A DNA stretch of 64,000 nt, taken from Terriglobia bacterium (lineage in GTDB: Bacteria > Acidobacteriota > Terriglobia > Terriglobales > Acidobacteriaceae). Shown here one piece after another: positions 61,055-64,000 of this stretch (the first letter of the stretch is position 1; every line of letters begins with the position of its first letter). Both the position numbers and the translations under genes were made by a program. Location: assembly GCA_020073395.1 (NCBI GenBank), contig JAIQFF010000005.1:1-64000 (forward strand). The letters run 5' to 3'. The notes beneath the pieces are model-generated. The model saw only the letters and a program-made list of their open reading frames with translations, was not told where the DNA came from and ran no database searches.

Positions 61055-62404
61055 ATGTTTGAGACTAGAGAATTTGCCAAACAGATGATTCGCACCCTGC
61101 GTGACCACGGCCACCAAGCCTACTTGGTCGGCGGCTGCGTGCGCGACCTGGTGCTCGGTATCGAACCCACCGATTACGACGTCGCCACCGATGCCACGCC
61201 CGCCGAGGTCATAAGGATCTTTCCTGAAACCTACGCCGTGGGAGCGCAGTTCGGTGTCGTGCTGGTGCCGGTGAGAGACGGCGCAAGCACCGTGGTCGAA
61301 GTGGCCACCTTCCGCAGTGACATCGGCTACAGCGACGGCCGACATCCCGACCAGGTACGCTTCAGCAAGAGCGCTCAGGAAGATGTCGAGCGCCGAGACT
61401 TCACCATCAACGGGTTGCTGCTCGATCCCGTCAAGGATGAAGTGCTGGATTTCGTCGGCGGACGCAAGGACCTCGAAGCCGGAATCATTCGCACTATCGG
61501 GCGGCCCGAGTTGCGCTTCGCCGAAGACAAGCTGCGCATGCTGCGAGCGGTACGCTTTGCCGCCCGCTTCGGGTATTCCATCGAGCCCGAAACCTTTGCC
61601 GCGATCAAGAAGCTGGCAGCCGGGATCAGTCAAGTATCGCGTGAGCGAGTACGCGATGAATTGACCAAAATGCTCACTGAAGGCCACGCCCGCCAGGCGT
61701 TCCTTCTGCTCGACGAGACTGGTCTGCTCCAGGAAGTCTTGCCGGAGATTTCGGCTATGAAGGGCGTGCAGCAACCGCCGGAATTTCATCCTGAAGGCGA
61801 TGTTTTTGTGCACACGCTGCTGCTGCTCCAGGAACTGCCGCATCCCTGTCCTGCGACGCTGGCCTGGGGTGCGCTCCTGCATGATGTCGGCAAGCCGCCC
61901 ACCTTCCGGGTGGCCCCGGAACGCATTCGCTTCGACAATCACGTGGACGTGGGAGTGAAGATGGCGGAAGCGATCTGCCGGCGTCTGCGCTTTGCCAACG
62001 ACGACACTGAGCAAATTCTGGCGTTGGTGGCCAACCACATGCGTTTCTCGCACGCGCCACAGATGAAGGACTCCACGTTCAAGAGATTTGTGCGCATGCC
62101 CCAGTTTGAGCAGCACATCGAACTGCATCGGCTCGACTGCCGGGCCAGTCACGGAGATCTGACCTCCTACAACTTCACGCGCGAGAGAATTGCCTCGATT
62201 CCACCGGAGGCGATTCGTCCCCCGTTGCTCATCAGTGGCGATGACCTGATTGCGGCCGGGTACTTGCCCGGGCCGCGCTTCAAGGAGATTCTTTCGCAGG
62301 TAGAAGACGCCCAGCTCGAAGGGCGTCTGCAGTCAAAAGACAGCGCGATGGAGTATGTAAGGCGGGAATTTCCACGGCAGGCGGACCATTCCGGCCGGAG
62401 CTGA
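61055..62404 (+). CDS. CCA-adding/poly(A) polymerase-type nucleotidyltransferase with HD domain
   Basis: The 449-residue protein opens with the class II tRNA nucleotidyltransferase head: AYLVGGCVRDLVLG, DYDVATDATPAEV (metal aspartates) and RRDFTINGLLLDP. A neck with RMLRAVRFAARFGY follows. The C-terminal part (about 245-400) is an HD phosphohydrolase-like domain with TLAWGALLHDVGKPP, DNHVDVGVKMAEAICRRL and LVANHMRFSHAP. This arrangement fits a bacterial CCA-adding enzyme that repairs tRNA 3' ends, though PcnB-type poly(A) polymerases share the head. ATG 61055 is used; GTG 61046 is three codons upstream. Confidence 0.9.
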   Translation: MFETREFAKQMIRTLRDHGHQAYLVGGCVRDLVLGIEPTDYDVATDATPAEVIRIFPETYAVGAQFGVVLVPVRDGASTVVEVATFRSDIGYSDGRHPDQVRFSKSAQEDVERRDFTINGLLLDPVKDEVLDFVGGRKDLEAGIIRTIGRPELRFAEDKLRMLRAVRFAARFGYSIEPETFAAIKKLAAGISQVSRERVRDELTKMLTEGHARQAFLLLDETGLLQEVLPEISAMKGVQQPPEFHPEGDVFVHTLLLLQELPHPCPATLAWGALLHDVGKPPTFRVAPERIRFDNHVDVGVKMAEAICRRLRFANDDTEQILALVANHMRFSHAPQMKDSTFKRFVRMPQFEQHIELHRLDCRASHGDLTSYNFTRERIASIPPEAIRPPLLISGDDLIAAGYLPGPRFKEILSQVEDAQLEGRLQSKDSAMEYVRREFPRQADHSGRS

Positions 62405-62614
62405 CTGGCATGCCTGGGGCTGTCAATCCCCGCTCGACACTTATTTGTCGTCAAACGGTTGAGGTCAAAAGAAATATATTCTTTCTTAGCCTGTCCCATT
62501 TACCGCGGGTAAATTGATATGCTGAAAATATGGAGCGCAAGTTTTTCCTCAGCCGACGAAAAGCCCGGAGAATGGTAAGATTCTTTTCACTCCCGCGAAG
62601 AATTTGATCCGCAG
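62405..62614. other. Intergenic stretch with a small hairpin
   Basis: No gene is supported. TTTACC-GCG-GGTAAA (62499-62513) forms a perfect 6-bp hairpin, and an AT-rich palindrome AAAGAAATATATTCTTT lies around 62468-62484. Both precede the DUF721 gene and could be operator sites. Confidence 0.45.
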
Positions 62615-62941
62615 ATGACCCGAGCCATGGAACAAGTCGGCGCAGGACTGGAGAAGATCGTTGCCGGCAGCTTACGGCGCGCCCCGGCGGGGCAAGGCCC
62701 GTTACAGGCGTGGGCCTTAGCTTGCGGGCAGGCGGTTGCGGCGCGGACCCGGGCGGTCGAGTTCGCTCAAGGTATTCTTCGCGTGCAAGTCCCCGACGCA
62801 GGCTGGCGGGCCGAGTTGCAGGCGCTCGCGCCCCAATATCTCGCGGTCATCAACCGCTTTGTGGCGGAGAGCGTGACCCGGATTGAGTTTGTGGTTCTGG
62901 ATAGGGCCGCGGGCGAGGGTGCCTGCGCCCCACGAGCATGA
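62615..62941 (+). CDS. DUF721 family protein (DciA-like)
   Basis: The 108-residue product has the DUF721 core: LEKIVAGSLRRAPA, LQAWALACGQAVAARTRAVEFAQGILRV, and DAGWRAELQALAPQYLAVIN with the conserved tryptophans, then IEFVVLD. DciA-type members load the DnaB helicase in bacteria that lack DnaC; this is the most likely role, unproved here. The last dozen residues (AAGEGACAPRA) are encoded by a tailed palindrome and replace the usual end. The stop overlaps the gatC start (ATGA, 62938-62941). Confidence 0.8.
   Translation: MTRAMEQVGAGLEKIVAGSLRRAPAGQGPLQAWALACGQAVAARTRAVEFAQGILRVQVPDAGWRAELQALAPQYLAVINRFVAESVTRIEFVVLDRAAGEGACAPRA
62909..62933 (+). repeat. Tailed palindrome at the 3' end of the DUF721 gene
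   Basis: GCGGGCGAGGG, TGCCTGCGC and a CCCAC tail match the copies at 33207 and 54797 with a few changes. It is read in the same phase as the copy in the glycosyltransferase (AAG.G), and ends five bases before gatC. Confidence 0.75.
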
Positions 62942-63276
62942 AAGTTACAGAAAAAGACGTCGCTTACGTGGCCGATCTCGGCAACCTGGAGTTGACCGCG
63001 GAAGAGCGCACCCGCATGGTGCGCGACTTGAACTCGATTCTTGGTCACATTGACAGCCTGAATGAACTGGACACGACGAATGTCCAGCCCATGGCGCAAG
63101 TTTCGGATCGCTATGGTGTGGATCAGTCGAAGCAGGGAAGTGAACGGTTTGCATACGCCAGCCGCGAAGATGTCCACGAAGGCTTGCGCAAGTCATTGCC
63201 GCACGATGTGGCGCTCGCAAATGCTCCGGACCCCGACGGCACATTCTTCAAGGTGCCCAAGGTGATTGAAAGGTAG
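62938..63276 (+). CDS. gatC: Asp-tRNA(Asn)/Glu-tRNA(Gln) amidotransferase subunit C
   Basis: The 112-residue GatC has VTEKDVAYVADLGNLELTAEER, MVRDLNSILGHIDSLNELDTTNVQPMAQV and the C-terminal LRKSLPHDVALANAPDPDGTFFKVPKVIE. It wraps around GatA and stabilises the GatCAB complex that amidates misacylated tRNAs. ATGA overlap with the DUF721 gene indicates coupled translation; gatA follows after a 97-base gap filled by a repeat. Confidence 0.95.
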   Translation: MKVTEKDVAYVADLGNLELTAEERTRMVRDLNSILGHIDSLNELDTTNVQPMAQVSDRYGVDQSKQGSERFAYASREDVHEGLRKSLPHDVALANAPDPDGTFFKVPKVIER

Positions 63277-63295
63277 CTGGAAAACGGTTGCTGGC

Positions 63296-63358
63296 CCTTA
63301 GTCGTTGGTCTGTGGCTAACGACCAATGACCAAGGATCCAAGAGACCAACGACTCAGG
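63296..63358. repeat. Heptamer-armed hairpin between gatC and gatA
   Basis: Left arm 63296-63315 pairs with right arm 63338-63358. Units GTCGTTG / GTCTGTG and, on the other strand, GTCGTTG / GTCTCTTG / GATCCTTG / GTCATTG show mainly 7-nt phasing. The same GTCGTTG unit occurs as a solo arm at 7067-7096. Confidence 0.85.
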
Positions 63359-63373
63359 ACCGCGACTGCCCCC

Positions 63374-64000
63374 GTGAATCTAGACTTGCTCACCATTGAT
63401 GCCGCCCGCTCCGCTGTGCAGGAGCGCAAGACCAGTGCTGCCGCGCTGGCGGAGTCGTTTTACGCCAAGATCGAGAGCGACGATCCGAAGATTGGCGCAT
63501 TCCTGACTCTGTCGAAAGAGCGCGCGATGGCCAAAGCGGCTGAGATGGACGCGCTGGCGGGAAGAGGCGAGAAGCTGCCGCCGCTGGGCGGTGTGCCGGT
63601 CGCAATCAAAGATGTGATGGTCACCAAAGGCATTCGAACGACGGCTGGTTCAAAGATTCTGGGCAACTATGTTCCGCCATACGATTGCACCGCGGTGGCC
63701 CGGCTCGAAGCGGCGGGTGCCGTGGTCCTGGGCAAGTTGAACTGCGACGAGTTCGCCATGGGTTCGTCCAATGAGAACTCGGCCTGGAAGCCGGTGCACA
63801 ATCCGCGTGATCTTACCCGTGTTCCCGGTGGCTCTTCCGGAGGATCGGCGGCGGCCGTGGCTGCAGATATGGCGGTGGCTACGCTGGGCTCGGACACAGG
63901 CGGTTCGATTCGTCAGCCCGCCTCGTTCTGTGGCGTAGTTGGGACAATGCCGACCTACGGACGAGTGTCGCGCTACGGCTTGATCGCTTTTGCCTCGTCG
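63374..64000 (+). CDS. gatA: Glu-tRNA(Gln) amidotransferase subunit A, N-terminal part (3' end outside window)
   Basis: From GTG 63374 the frame is open to the window end, giving 209 residues of GatA. The amidase-signature triad is complete: K79 in GVPVAIKDV, cis-Ser S154 in [12 protein letters not shown] and nucleophile S178 in [13 protein letters not shown]. These are the same positions as in S. aureus Gat[18 protein letters not shown] is also typical. Near residue 192 the usual GLKPTYGR is GTMPTYGR, a small deviation. GatA liberates ammonia from glutamine for GatB. The start has no obvious Shine-Dalgarno and lies 15 bases after the repeat. Confidence 0.95.
   Translation, partial: MNLDLLTIDAARSAVQERKTSAAALAESFYAKIESDDPKIGAFLTLSKERAMAKAAEMDALAGRGEKLPPLGGVPVAIKDVMVTKGIRTTAGSKILGNYVPPYDCTAVARLEAAGAVVLGKLNCDEFAMGSSNENSAWKPVHNPRDLTRVPGGSSGGSAAAVAADMAVATLGSDTGGSIRQPASFCGVVGTMPTYGRVSRYGLIAFASS

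Noticed and set aside
60151-61095. 314-codon minus-strand frame over the DUF374 gene
   Set aside because: Opposite a recognised LPLAT-family gene; the translation is Arg/His-rich with no recognisable motif.
62530-62607. 25-codon plus-strand frame, MERKFFLSRRKARRMVRF...
   Set aside because: Arg-rich and just upstream of the DUF721 gene, but with no convincing Shine-Dalgarno and no way to show conservation.

Overview
The window reads as a stretch of chromosome from an Acidobacteriota bacterium, most likely class Terriglobia near Candidatus Koribacter. This is inferred from gene content and style: a Ser/Thr kinase fused to a PD40 propeller, paired HpnI-like glycosyltransferases, a DUF5107/TPR protein, an RRPEIRRRRT-type small protein, and abundant short palindromes and 7-9-nt phased tandem repeats between genes. 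No phage, integrase, transposase, CRISPR array, rRNA or tRNA gene was seen. Both ends cut through genes: a molybdopterin oxidoreductase at the left and gatA at the right.

Layout. 1-11.3 kb (+): end of a molybdopterin enzyme, bamA and skp (outer-membrane assembly), a TonB-like protein, alr, an alpha/beta hydrolase, glyA and a GT4 glycosyltransferase. 11.3-18.6 kb (-): a 59-residue protein, a GntR/UTRA regulator, a decapitated glucokinase remnant, then a tight five-gene operon (DUF362, PQQ-type propeller, ApbE flavin transferase, unknown secreted protein, lactonase-fold protein). 18.8-28.1 kb (+): amidohydrolase, SelA-like PLP protein, DUF5107/TPR protein, kinase/propeller receptor and a small secreted four-cysteine protein. 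28.2-30.3 kb (-): a YedY-like molybdoenzyme with its membrane cytochrome b, then rnpB (RNase P RNA). 30.5-39.1 kb: two MacB-type permeases, two convergent HpnI-like glycosyltransferases, a hybrid histidine kinase and a CPA2 antiporter. 39.2-50.9 kb (+): sucA, a HyuA-like hydantoinase/oxoprolinase, a PhoB-PhoR-PhoU set, YraN, galT and a GH2 glycosidase. 51.1-57.8 kb (-): a complete iscR-iscS-iscU-iscA-hscB-hscA-fdx-iscX iron-sulfur operon with a recognisable IscR-type operator. 58-64 kb: a small zinc-ribbon-like protein, a single-domain receiver, tsaD, a DUF374 acyltransferase, a CCA-adding/HD enzyme, a DUF721 (DciA-like) protein, gatC and gatA.

The most unusual content lies between the genes. 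One class of elements forms long imperfect hairpins whose arms are built from 7-, 8- or 9-nt near-tandem units. The unit sequence differs from element to element, yet the two arms of each element stay complementary. A second class consists of GC-rich short palindromes with a fixed one-sided tail, present singly or as tail-out doublets like REPINs; some copies lie inside reading frames or at a gene breakpoint. Nearly every gap of the isc operon holds a different one. A near-exact inverted copy of the rnpB 3' end sits 1.75 kb from rnpB, bracketing the molybdoenzyme/cytochrome pair.
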